A DNA stretch of 14,699 nt from Sphaerochaeta sp. (GCA_023228445.1 JALOBD010000044.1:1-14699); one strand, 5' to 3'. Shown: positions 1 to 7,280, numbered from the stretch's first letter. Numbers and translations are program-made. The notes: a model not told the origin generated them from the letters alone.

Positions 1-613
1 AGCTGGTGTCCCTCTCAACATAACCAATAAAGAAATAATTATTGAGGATGAAGGGGAACTCAGACAAGATCAATATTGGTTCGGCTCTGGTGTGTATACA
101 GCGACCCCAAGCTCTAAGCTTATTGTTATGCCTCTGGGTGAGTATTTTATGACGGTGAGTAGCCTTGATAATACAATAAAACGAACGGTAGGACAGGAAT
201 CCAAAAAAAATGATGGCAATTGGCATAACTGGAAATGGGTGCAAGATGGTACAAAGACCATTATTATCCCATCTACTGGAGAATTCCAGGCTATAGCAGA
301 CTCTGGCAGTCAAATAGAGATTAGTTATTCAACTGGAGATGTGGTAACCCCCATCACAATCGAATCGGGGGTGGCGGCTACAATACCAACTGGTTTGAAC
401 ATAAATATGAGGAGGTCGACATTTGTCAACCATGGAACAGTAGAGATCTACGGCACCTTGGATACTTCGGTAAAAGATAGTTACCCAGGAGGAATGCTTG
501 AGAACTACGGAACCATATATATCAATGCTGGTGGTAAATTGAATACATCGAGAGAAGGGTCGCTCACCAATGAAGGATCAATCGTGAATACAGGTGGTAC
601 ATGGACAGAGTAA
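1..613 (+). CDS. Beta-solenoid-like surface protein, C-terminal part (5' end outside window)
   Basis: The reading frame is open from base 2 to a TAA at 611-613, giving about 203 residues with no start seen, so the gene begins upstream. I do not recognise a named family. The C-terminal third has three short beta-rich repeats 22-25 residues apart, starting near residues 141, 166 and 188 of the visible part. Each follows an N-x-G-[TS]-[IV] pattern (NHGTVEIYG, NYGTIYINAGG, NEGSIVNTGG). This spacing and the Asn/Gly turns resemble rungs of a right-handed beta-helix, as in adhesins and polysaccharide-active surface proteins. The protein ends right after the last rung, without an anchor or autotransporter barrel. 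The DNA is visibly AT-richer than the genes downstream, which could mean transfer. A GTG at 92 is an internal codon rather than a start, because the frame is open on both sides. Function is unknown. Confidence 0.7.
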   Translation, partial: AGVPLNITNKEIIIEDEGELRQDQYWFGSGVYTATPSSKLIVMPLGEYFMTVSSLDNTIKRTVGQESKKNDGNWHNWKWVQDGTKTIIIPSTGEFQAIADSGSQIEISYSTGDVVTPITIESGVAATIPTGLNINMRRSTFVNHGTVEIYGTLDTSVKDSYPGGMLENYGTIYINAGGKLNTSREGSLTNEGSIVNTGGTWTE

Positions 614-666
614 AACCTGCATAGTGCCTCATTATTTTGTTGTAGTCTGGAGAACTTGAGGAATTC

Positions 667-2220
667 ATGTCAAAACCACAATGGAGGAGGGTGCTGTTTC
701 TTGCGTGCTGCATCGTGTTGGGTTTTGTATCTTTTGTGTCAGCAAGTGGGGCAAAAGATAGTAGGTACGCACTCTTTGGAGCAAGGAGCAGTGATAAGAG
801 GGCAAATGTCAAAGCCTTTGTCCTGATGATTCATGACGTAAACACATTGGTAGATACCCATCTGAAAGAAATGGTCGAGCTTTGGGATCACTATACCCAA
901 TTGTGGATGGAAGGCAAGGAACAGATTCTCTCCAAAGAGCCGTTGATATGGGAGACCGACGCACTTTTTGCAGAGCGCCTCCACCACGAGTTGGATGAGT
1001 TTGAAGAGCGGATTGAGCGCGAGGCCGATAGCGCAGCAGAGACGATCATTGAGTCCTTGCAAGGGGAATTTGAAGAGTTGATAGACTTGTTTGAAGAGAC
1101 CGATGAGCGCTTGGCGACGAGTGATCGTATCCGTCTTGCAGGGAATACTGGGGCAATGTACGCCCCATATGTGAGGAATGAACGGCTGTGGCCACTCATA
1201 CTGACCTTCTCAGACCGTTTGGTCGAAGAGACTTCCTTAGATTTGGTCATCGACTTCATCGGGCAGGTACGAAGTGAAGATGAGATCAGATCTTCAATTG
1301 TAATGTTCGATAGGATGGTGAAAGAGAACCAGTTGAACTGGGAGGTAGCCTACCATATCGTTGCCGACATTCGTGAAGAAACAAATCTCGAGTTGGTAGT
1401 TGGTGGATCGAATTTCTTAGATATTATCCGTTTCTTGGTGGTCCTTGATGAGATTACCGTATCGGATGATCAAGGTACAGTACTCTTCTGCCGAACATTG
1501 GAGAACCCTGTTCTGGTTCACACCTTCACCGTGGATGAAGAGTTGAACTTCATCGCGCGCGACGCTGACCCCATCCTCGGCCTGAATACCCTGGGGTACA
1601 ACACATTGGAGGGGAATAGTAAGGAGCTTCGCTCTCATAGGCAACGCATCCTTCTGGCAGACCCTCGCGACACCATCACAGATAAGTATGAAAAAGAGCG
1701 ATTGGCTGCACTTCCTCCAGCTGTCGCAGTCGCTCCTCCTGTAGGTACGCTGGAAACCCAAGATGGTGGTACCGAAGCTGTCGCTGATACAGAAGAACTC
1801 CACGCCATAATGCCGAACATCCCCCTCTTCACCCTCGATGATAAGGAGACGAGCTTTGATGAAGTGCGAGCCGGAAGGCCGGCCATCGTCAACTACTTCG
1901 CCTCCTGGGTCCCAGTGAGCAAAGCGGAGCTGTCGTACTTTGAAGAGGCGTGGAAGCAGCATGGTGATGAGATTGCCTTCATCTTCCTCGATGCCCTCGA
2001 TGGACAGCGGGAGACGAAGGCGACCATCGACACGTTCATCAAGGAGTTCCCCTTCACCGCTCCCGTCTACTGGGACGAGGGAATCTTCGCCTTCATCTTC
2101 AACACCAACAGCCTGCCCACCACCGTCTTCTTCGACAAGGATGGGCGGGTGGTGACCGGTTTCCTGGGCATGCTCAGCGAAAACGCGTTGGAGGAGTCGA
2201 TCAGCCTTTTGCTCAAATGA
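667..2220 (+). CDS. Exported protein with redox-dead thioredoxin/TlpA-like C-terminal domain
   Basis: The protein has 517 residues. ATG 667 follows a GAGGA site at 658-662 with good spacing. Residues 1-26 form a signal peptide (two Arg, then a hydrophobic run, VSA before the likely cut). Residues ~90-150 are rich in Glu/Leu and probably coiled coil. Residues ~180-340 are an unrecognised mixed region, possibly sensor-like but too weak to name. A Pro/Ala linker (~349-378) leads to a thioredoxin fold at ~380-517. The TlpA/ResA features are there: the FASW strand end at 411-414, the LPTT segment with cis-Pro at P484, and the FFDKDG strand. The active site that should read W-C-x-x-C is instead W414-V-P-V-S418, so both catalytic cysteines are gone. 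It therefore cannot do disulfide exchange by the usual route and may instead bind or scaffold a partner in the periplasm. Family placement is solid for the C-terminus only. Confidence 0.85.
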   Translation: MSKPQWRRVLFLACCIVLGFVSFVSASGAKDSRYALFGARSSDKRANVKAFVLMIHDVNTLVDTHLKEMVELWDHYTQLWMEGKEQILSKEPLIWETDALFAERLHHELDEFEERIEREADSAAETIIESLQGEFEELIDLFEETDERLATSDRIRLAGNTGAMYAPYVRNERLWPLILTFSDRLVEETSLDLVIDFIGQVRSEDEIRSSIVMFDRMVKENQLNWEVAYHIVADIREETNLELVVGGSNFLDIIRFLVVLDEITVSDDQGTVLFCRTLENPVLVHTFTVDEELNFIARDADPILGLNTLGYNTLEGNSKELRSHRQRILLADPRDTITDKYEKERLAALPPAVAVAPPVGTLETQDGGTEAVADTEELHAIMPNIPLFTLDDKETSFDEVRAGRPAIVNYFASWVPVSKAELSYFEEAWKQHGDEIAFIFLDALDGQRETKATIDTFIKEFPFTAPVYWDEGIFAFIFNTNSLPTTVFFDKDGRVVTGFLGMLSENALEESISLLLK

Positions 2221-2237
2221 GGTTGAAGGAGGAGGCG

Positions 2238-2342
2238 ATGATGAAGGGCCAGATGGCTCAAGAAACCATGCAGCTATTCCCTCGTCAGAGCCGTGATACA
2301 GCTGCTCCTCTGCTGCCATGGCTCTCTTACTCGCGACAATAG
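2238..2342 (+). CDS. Short ORF with strong ribosome site, possibly the 5' stub of a decayed gene
   Basis: This is a 34-codon frame (33 if the second ATG, 2241, is used). An unusually strong AAGGAGGAGG at 2226-2235 sits 5 bases before ATG 2241, only 20 bases after the stop of the thioredoxin-like gene, so translation of the two could be coupled. The peptide is polar at first, then has a short PLLPWLSYSR stretch, and stops at TAG 2340. It matches no family I know. A second frame (2293-2511) overlaps its end and continues with a plausible but unrecognised 72-codon sequence, so the original gene may have been longer and then frameshifted. It could be a real small protein or only the leftover start of a lost gene. 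I favour the latter because the next kilobase is clearly decayed. Confidence 0.3.
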   Translation: MMKGQMAQETMQLFPRQSRDTAAPLLPWLSYSRQ

Positions 2343-2891
2343 CGAAAACTGCACAAAATTTCACAGAGAGGATGCAATACTCAATGAAAGAATGAAGTGC
2401 GCGACATACAAAGCCACATACAGGTATACGCTGATCGCCATCGAGACAGAGGCAGAGCAACTTCAAGCATTCACGAGAGTATGCAAAGCGGTGCAAGAAA
2501 ACCAGCATTGATCGAGACGTAGGCATGCTCTTGTTTGGAGATCACTTGCCAAAAAATGCCTGGCCAAGATGAGTGCAATGCTCGAGCGATTATCACCTGT
2601 CCAGCTGTGGCTCAACCGAGGGGACTTCCTTCACGTGACAGCGTCAGATTGCCTAGCGGGATATGAATGTGAATGTGTGCTCACGTGAAGGTGCTGCATT
2701 TTTCATCAAACGATGAGGGTATGTTTGTATCTTGAATATCTTGGATGGTGTACATATACAGCCTGATACATTTCCTTCTAGCCCAATACTCGGCAAGAGA
2801 TCGAGTGAGAATCGCCTGAAAGGAATGGTAATCCCCGGATACAAATGCACGATTTTGTACATATCTGAAGGAGAAGAACAGGATAATCTAG
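2343..2891. other. Gene-poor decayed stretch
   Basis: No convincing gene is visible on either strand. Several frames stay open for 40-90 codons, but none combines a start, a ribosome site and recognisable protein. The stretch contains the paired TCACGTGA repeat at 2628-2691. It lies between the 3' end of the thioredoxin-like gene and a dead transposase fragment, so it is best read as the residue of insertions and deletions. Confidence 0.5.
2628..2691. repeat. 11-bp inverted repeat carrying a TCACGTGA palindrome at each end
   Basis: CCTTCACGTGA (2628-2638) and TCACGTGAAGG (2681-2691) are exact reverse complements with a 42-base spacer. Because the core TCACGTGA is itself a palindrome, it also occurs as two copies exactly 50 bp apart (2631-2638, 2681-2688). 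This could be a paired operator for a dimeric regulator, a long-loop hairpin, or the ends of a tiny element. No run of T follows, so an intrinsic terminator is unlikely. No gene next to it clearly depends on it. Confidence 0.5.
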
Positions 2892-3173
2892 CATTTAGAC
2901 AAGGAATCGGGCGTCATCTATCTCTATTGGGACCGTTCGGTCTATGTCCCGGGCCTAAAACATCTCGATGTGGTGAAAAGATGCATCGGTAAGCTGGGTG
3001 TCGGAGGCGAGTTCGAGGCCAACAAGACCTTCTGGTCATTGGGTACGCAGGAGCAGCCTGCCACTTGTACTTCTCGTCAGGCCAGATGGTATCGACAAAG
3101 GCTTCTGTATAGGGGACAGGGACTTCATGTTGATGTGAGATCTGGGTCATGGTGGCCGCTCATGCGTGATTGA
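2892..3173 (+). pseudogene. Transposase N-terminal fragment (IS1634-like), inactivated
   Basis: The frame begins after a TAG at 2889 with no start codon or ribosome site, so it is already a fragment. Bases ~2898-3035 read DKESGVIYLYWDRSVY, then VKRCIGKLGVGGEFEANK (IGKL at 2985-2996). The order of a D-K-E-S-G start, aromatic YxYWD, basic R-C-I-G-K-L and G-E-F-x-x-N-K is the pattern I associate with the N-terminus of IS1634-type DDE transposases. After about 3040 the frame stops looking like protein of that family, and the adjacent frame (near AGAACHLYFSSGQ) looks better, which suggests a frameshift. No catalytic DDE region and no terminal inverted repeats are present. The family name comes from memory of the motif and is moderately uncertain; the inactive state is clear. 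Confidence 0.45.
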
Positions 3174-3365
3174 TGTGTACGGCTCATTCCAGCACAAATT
3201 GGGATGACGAGCAGTCTCTTGTCTCATGCATTGCACTACCTGTGCTGTCGCTACCAAGGGTTGCAAAGCAGAGTTCCCGGTGGTCCAATCAGACGGAGTG
3301 TTGCCATCAGTGAACACGAGGAAACGATTTATCTGGAAAGCAGGGCGCCAGGGGTGTTGAGCAGG

Positions 3366-3381
3366 AGATGTGATCACATCT
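3366..3381. promoter_or_regulatory. Perfect 16-bp palindrome, candidate operator
   Basis: AGATGTGATCACATCT is its own reverse complement. It lies about 160 bp upstream of the first permease gene. A perfect 16-bp palindrome is expected roughly 0.2 times in a window this size with equal base frequencies, so it is suggestive rather than certain. The TGTGA/TCACA halves resemble a CRP site but lack the usual 6-base spacer, so a CRP reading is not supported. Confidence 0.4.
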
Positions 3382-3427
3382 ACCACGTTCTTTGGGAAAG
3401 GAGTGTTGGATTGGGTGGGACAATGTC

Positions 3428-3439
3428 TTGTAATTACAA
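3428..3439. promoter_or_regulatory. Perfect 12-bp palindrome TTGTAATTACAA, candidate operator
   Basis: This AT-rich dyad lies about 104 bp before the first permease start and 20 bp before the weak -35-like TTGCAA. Several palindromes of this length are expected by chance in the window, so only its position makes it interesting. AraC-type regulators usually bind direct rather than inverted repeats, so if it is real it may belong to a LacI- or GntR-type protein encoded elsewhere. Confidence 0.3.
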
Positions 3440-3542
3440 TGAGCACGTAATTTTCAAATTGCAACAAAGAGACAGGTCATTCATCATAGGCTTTGAGTAC
3501 TGATCACCTGATGGAGTCGTACCAAGGAATGAATAGCAGCGT

Positions 3543-4490
3543 ATGAAAGAGAGATCATGTGTGCCCATGTTGCAAAGACATACCCGCTTTGCACGTTTCA
3601 AACGAAATAGAACCCTGTGGTTGATGATTACACCCATATTGGTGTACTTCATCATCTTTGCCTACCTGCCGATGGTCGGCATGTGGCTTGCATTCACCAA
3701 GTTTGACTTTCGCCTCGGCTTCTTCAAAAGCCCCTTTGTGGGCCTGAAGAATTTCCAATACCTCTTCAAAAGTGGCATCTTCAGTCGGCTGATACGAAAC
3801 ACCGTGCTCTATAATGTGGCATTTCTCCTGGGGGGGAACGCCGCACAGATTCTCTGTGCGCTCTTCCTCAGTGATCTTCCCAGCAAGAGGTTCGTGAAGA
3901 TCAGCCAATCGATCATCTTCTTGCCGTATTTCATCTCATGGGTGCTGGTCGGCCTCTTCTCCTACGCATTGTTCAACATTGATAATGGGGTGATCAACAC
4001 AATCTTTCGCTCCCTTGGCTTGTCTGAATATAACTTCTACTTGAAGCCGCAAGCGTGGCCTGCGATCATCATCGCCATCCAAATCTGGAAGGGGCTTGGG
4101 TACGGCAGTGTGGTATACCTCTCGGTCATCAGCGGCATTGACCAGGAGATCTACGAGTCTGCACGCATCGATGGGGCATCGAAGTGGCAACAGATTGCCA
4201 ACATCACGCTGCCGATGATCAAGGCGACCTTTGTGCTCCTGGTGATGTTCAATCTTGGCAGTATCCTCAAGGGGCAATTTCAACTCTTCTACCAATTGGT
4301 GGGAAACAACGGCCTGCTCTTCAACGTCACCGACATCATCGACACCTACGTCTATCGATCACTGGTGGTCAATTTCGACATCGGCATGGGGTCGGCTGCA
4401 GGGGTCTTTCAATCGGTCTTTGGGTGCATCCTGGTGCTCAGTGTCAATGCGCTGGTCAAGCGCTTCAGTGAAGAGCTTGCGCTGTTCTAA
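3543..4490 (+). CDS. ABC sugar transporter permease, LplB type
   Basis: This 315-residue inner-membrane subunit forms half of the channel of a CUT1 carbohydrate ABC importer. About six membrane helices are visible, the first near residues 28-50 (MITPILVYFIIFAYLPMVG), which is the typical LplB opening with its YLPM...AFTKF sequence. The cytoplasmic EAA loop that docks the ATPase is clear at residues 205-224: ESARIDGA, then I-x-LP. Length is normal for the family. ATG 3543 has a rather distant AAGGA (3524-3528); ATG 3567 would remove nine residues and is possible. The partner permease starts 9 bases after its stop, so the two are co-transcribed. No ATPase gene is nearby, which is usual for LplB/YtcP systems that share one MsmX-like ATPase. 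With the glucuronidase next in the operon, the cargo is probably an oligosaccharide carrying glucuronic acid. Confidence 0.93.
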   Translation: MKERSCVPMLQRHTRFARFKRNRTLWLMITPILVYFIIFAYLPMVGMWLAFTKFDFRLGFFKSPFVGLKNFQYLFKSGIFSRLIRNTVLYNVAFLLGGNAAQILCALFLSDLPSKRFVKISQSIIFLPYFISWVLVGLFSYALFNIDNGVINTIFRSLGLSEYNFYLKPQAWPAIIIAIQIWKGLGYGSVVYLSVISGIDQEIYESARIDGASKWQQIANITLPMIKATFVLLVMFNLGSILKGQFQLFYQLVGNNGLLFNVTDIIDTYVYRSLVVNFDIGMGSAAGVFQSVFGCILVLSVNALVKRFSEELALF

Positions 4491-4499
4491 GGAGAGGTG

Positions 4500-5405
4500 A
4501 TGAAAACGACGGCGATATCGATCAGGCCGGACAGCGGAACGAAATCCTTCACGCTGCTCGGCTATGGGGTGATGGCGATCATCACCATCATCTGCTTTGT
4601 CCCATTTTGGCTCATCGTGGCAGCCAGCATCTCCGATGAAGCCACCATCCTGAGAGAGGGATTCAAGCTCTGGCCCCGCACGGTCTCATTGGATGCCTAC
4701 CGCTCGATTTTCCAAGGGTCCAAAGCGCTGCTGCACTCCTATTTGGTCACCATCTTCGTCACATCGGTCGGGACGCTGCTGGCCCTGTTGCTCACATCGA
4801 TGACGGGGTATGTGCTGATTCGCGTGGACTTTCCCCACCGCAATGGCATTGCATTCTTCATCTATTTTACCACCCTCTTCAGCGGTGGGGTCATTCCGAC
4901 CTACATCCTCTTTGTCAAGTATCTGGCGTTGAAAAACACCGTATGGGTTTTGATCCTCTCCTGCCTCCTCAGCCCGTGGAACATCTTCCTCATGAGAAAT
5001 TTCATGAAATCCATCCCCTATAGCCTGGTGGAGGCCTCAAAGATCGATGGAGCCAACGACCTGCAGATCTATACGGCGGTCATGGTACCATTGAGTAAGG
5101 CGGGGCTTGCAACAGTCGGGCTCTTCATCGCATTGAACTACTGGAACGACTGGTACCATGCAAGTCTCTACATCACGCAAGAAGCACTCTATCCGCTGCA
5201 GTACCTGCTCTATCGGATGCTCTCCAACGCTGAATACATGAAACAAGCAGCCGCTGCAGGGATTTTCCTTGACACGGTCTCCCTGCCAAGTGAAACATTG
5301 AAGATGGCGACCGCCCTTGTGGTCACCGGACCTATTCTCTTATTGTATCCGTTTGTACAAAAATACTTTGTCAAAGGAATCATGATCGGAAGCGTAAAAG
5401 GCTGA
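4500..5405 (+). CDS. ABC sugar transporter permease, YtcP type
   Basis: This 301-residue protein is the second channel subunit and partner of the LplB-type permease just upstream. It has about six membrane helices (the first near residues 20-42) and a clear EAA loop at residues 178-197 (EASKIDGA, followed by VPLSK). The ending, with the hydrophobic FVQKYFVKGIMIGSVKG motif, is diagnostic of the YtcP/AraQ branch. Start choice: GTG 4497 lies inside the ribosome site GGAGAGG (4491-4497), whereas ATG 4500 lies 5 bases after GGAG, so I prefer ATG 4500. The glucuronidase gene starts 13 bases after its stop, which ties transport and breakdown together. Together with the solute-binding protein at 9655 it should form a complete importer, apart from the ATPase. 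Confidence 0.93.
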   Translation: MKTTAISIRPDSGTKSFTLLGYGVMAIITIICFVPFWLIVAASISDEATILREGFKLWPRTVSLDAYRSIFQGSKALLHSYLVTIFVTSVGTLLALLLTSMTGYVLIRVDFPHRNGIAFFIYFTTLFSGGVIPTYILFVKYLALKNTVWVLILSCLLSPWNIFLMRNFMKSIPYSLVEASKIDGANDLQIYTAVMVPLSKAGLATVGLFIALNYWNDWYHASLYITQEALYPLQYLLYRMLSNAEYMKQAAAAGIFLDTVSLPSETLKMATALVVTGPILLLYPFVQKYFVKGIMIGSVKG

Positions 5406-5418
5406 TAAGGAGGTTGGT

Positions 5419-7173
5419 ATGTATCCTGTGAGTAACAAAGATCGCAGCATCATTTCGCTCAATGGTATTTGGCAGTTCAGGTTTGCCGGGGACAGCACGT
5501 GGCAACCGATCTCTGTGCCCGGCTCATTCAATACCCAGCTGACCGATCCACGGGCCCGCTACTACTGTGGAATCGTTGAATACCAGAGGCACTTCACGAT
5601 TCCCAAGATCCATGGCGGTGAGCGGCGGGTGCTCCGCTTCGATGCAGTCACCCACGACGCGGAGGTCTTTCTCAATGGGTCGCCGATCGGTACGCATCGC
5701 GGCGGCTTCCTCCCCTTCGAGTTCGATATCTCCGCCCTCCCGTGTGGAGCGGAGCACACCCTCATGGTGCGCGTCAACAACCGCATCGACTATACCACCC
5801 TGCCGATCGGTATCGAGGGGGGAACGGCCTTCTTCGGTTCGGACAACCCCGGGGTGCCGAGCGTTGAGAACGGCAAGAAGCGGCTGCATGCGTACAACCT
5901 GCCGAACTTTGATTTCTTCAACTTCGCCGGTATCACCCGTGCCGTACGCATCTATACGACTCCACAGGTGTACATCAAGGACATCACCCTCACCACCGAC
6001 CTCGACGGGGAGGATGGCATCATCGACTATGTGGTGGAAACTTCAGGCGATGCAGCGGTGCACATTGCAATTTGCGATGGAGAGGGAGAGCTGGTGGGTG
6101 AGGGGAGCGGTAAGTGCGGGACGATCCGGATCGCACACGCCCACCTGTGGTATCCGCGCCCCGGCACTCCCTACCTCTATACCGCCCACGTCACAAGTGA
6201 CGAGGATACGTATGCGCTGCCGGTGGGTATCAGGAGCATTGAGGTAGCGGGAAACCAGTTTCTCATCAACGGCAAGCCGTTCTACTTCAAGGGTGCCGGC
6301 CGGCATGAGGATTCGCCCTTCCGTGGACGGGGCACCGACGGATGCCTCAATGTGAAGGATATCGATTTACTCCATTGGCTGAACGCCAACTCACTGCGAA
6401 CCAGCCACTACCCGTACGCTGAGGAGATGTATGCGCTCTGCGACCGGGAAGGGATTGTGGTCATCGATGAGCTGCCTGCCGTGGGACTTAATTTTCACGG
6501 TACAAAAAACCCGTACACCGAGCTCGATACCGCCTCCTACCACGCCGAGCTTCTGGCCCAACTCATCCGACGGGACAAGAATCACCCCTCGGTGGTGATG
6601 TGGAGTTTGGGCAATGAACCGGACACGGAGAACTACCCAGAGGATGCCTACGCCTACTGGAGGGCCCTCTACGACCTCGCCCACCGCCTCGATCCGCAGG
6701 ACCGTCCGGTGACCGTTGTCTGCTGTCAGAACAACTATACCAAGGATATCACGGCACCGAGCATGGATGTGGTGTGCATCAACCGATACTACGGGTGGTA
6801 CAACTTGGCCGGCGTGCTGGAGGTTGCTCAAATCGCCTTCAATGAGGAGCTTGAGTTCTGGCAAGAGATCGACAAGCCGCTCATCCTCGCTGAGTATGGC
6901 GCCGATGCGCTGCCTGGCCTGCATGCCATCAACGCAGAGATGTTCAGTGAAGAGTACCAAGTGGCGTATTTGAAGGCGATGAACGCGTGCTTGGATCAGC
7001 GGGAGTTCGTGGTAGGGGAGCACCCGTGGGTGTTTGCTGATTTTGACACGCAGCAGGGACCGATGCGCCCCGGTGGGAACCACAAGGGCCTGTTCACCCG
7101 CGATCGCTGTCCAAAGATGGCTGCACACATGATTCGTGACCGGTGGGCGACGATCGAAGGTCAAGCACACTGA
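5419..7173 (+). CDS. uidA: Beta-glucuronidase, glycoside hydrolase family 2
   Basis: This 584-residue enzyme cleaves terminal beta-D-glucuronic acid from glycosides. It aligns over its whole length with E. coli UidA as I recall it: jelly-roll domain ~1-170 (FDAVTH, FDFFNFAGI), Ig-like domain ~172-275, TIM barrel ~280-580. The acid/base is E400 in WSLGNEP and the nucleophile is E492 in LAEYG. NRYYGWY is intact at 455-461, as is H330 in TSHYPYAEEM. The N-x-K motif that grips the sugar carboxylate is present as N554-H-K556, which separates true glucuronidases from beta-galactosidases of the same family. There is no signal peptide, so it is cytoplasmic and acts on imported substrate. The loop after VGLN is about 13 residues shorter than in E. 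coli, so substrate access probably differs. AAGGAGG at 5407-5413 sets the start. It is last in its operon; a terminator follows. Confidence 0.95.
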   Translation: MYPVSNKDRSIISLNGIWQFRFAGDSTWQPISVPGSFNTQLTDPRARYYCGIVEYQRHFTIPKIHGGERRVLRFDAVTHDAEVFLNGSPIGTHRGGFLPFEFDISALPCGAEHTLMVRVNNRIDYTTLPIGIEGGTAFFGSDNPGVPSVENGKKRLHAYNLPNFDFFNFAGITRAVRIYTTPQVYIKDITLTTDLDGEDGIIDYVVETSGDAAVHIAICDGEGELVGEGSGKCGTIRIAHAHLWYPRPGTPYLYTAHVTSDEDTYALPVGIRSIEVAGNQFLINGKPFYFKGAGRHEDSPFRGRGTDGCLNVKDIDLLHWLNANSLRTSHYPYAEEMYALCDREGIVVIDELPAVGLNFHGTKNPYTELDTASYHAELLAQLIRRDKNHPSVVMWSLGNEPDTENYPEDAYAYWRALYDLAHRLDPQDRPVTVVCCQNNYTKDITAPSMDVVCINRYYGWYNLAGVLEVAQIAFNEELEFWQEIDKPLILAEYGADALPGLHAINAEMFSEEYQVAYLKAMNACLDQREFVVGEHPWVFADFDTQQGPMRPGGNHKGLFTRDRCPKMAAHMIRDRWATIEGQAH

Positions 7174-7211
7174 TGTGAGCAAGAACGGAGGGTTGTTGTG
7201 CAAATAGGTGG

Positions 7212-7258
7212 TGAGAGACGCGGGAAAGAGCAATAGCTTCAGGCGTCTCTCATTTCTT
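7212..7258 (+). terminator. Intrinsic terminator after the glucuronidase operon
   Basis: TGAGAGACGC (7212-7221) and GCGTCTCTCA (7243-7252) pair perfectly for 10 bp around a 21-base loop, followed directly by the T-rich TTTCTT. The loop is long, but position (39 bases after the stop, before a new promoter) supports a terminator. It separates the permease/glucuronidase operon from the GH59/binding-protein unit. A second small dyad, TTCTTCAAGAA (7254-7264), overlaps the tail. Confidence 0.75.
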
Positions 7259-7280
7259 CAAGAATGTCTTCAATTTCAAA

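Larger units (their letters stand above)
3174..3542. other. Upstream control region of the permease operon, no gene
   Basis: I see no supportable gene here. Overlapping frames of ~100 codons run on both strands, but none has a ribosome site or recognisable protein. The stretch does hold two perfect palindromes (3366-3381 and 3428-3439), and its position just before a sugar-transport operon makes it the likely promoter and operator region. The best promoter-like pair is weak: TTGCAA at 3459-3464 and CATCAT at 3482-3487, separated by 17 bases. Confidence 0.5.

Noticed and set aside
1417..2526. Long minus-strand open frame of 369 codons opposite the thioredoxin-like gene
   Set aside because: Most of it lies antisense to a convincing plus-strand gene with a signal peptide and recognisable fold. 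The predicted protein is of low complexity (runs of Ser/Pro and Glu/Asp/Gly) and has no ribosome site.
2732..2992. Plus-strand 86-codon frame from a TTG
   Set aside because: It overlaps the better-supported transposase fragment in another phase and has no ribosome site or family resemblance.
3366..3381. CRP site reading of AGATGTGATCACATCT
   Set aside because: The TGTGA and TCACA halves directly abut instead of being separated by six bases, so a standard CRP dimer would not fit.
3147..3503. Overlapping ~100-codon frames on both strands (minus 3147-3467, plus 3204-3503)
   Set aside because: Neither has a ribosome site or recognisable protein, and they cover the likely operator region of the permease operon.
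5567..6247. Plus-strand frame of 226 codons in another phase within the glucuronidase gene
   Set aside because: The protein is Ser/Arg/Pro-rich, typical of out-of-phase reading of GC-rich codons, while the overlapping glucuronidase has full homology.
6391..7233. Minus-strand frame of 280 codons opposite the glucuronidase
   Set aside because: It is fully explained as a shadow of the conserved TIM-barrel coding strand. It also runs through the terminator hairpin and shows no family motif.
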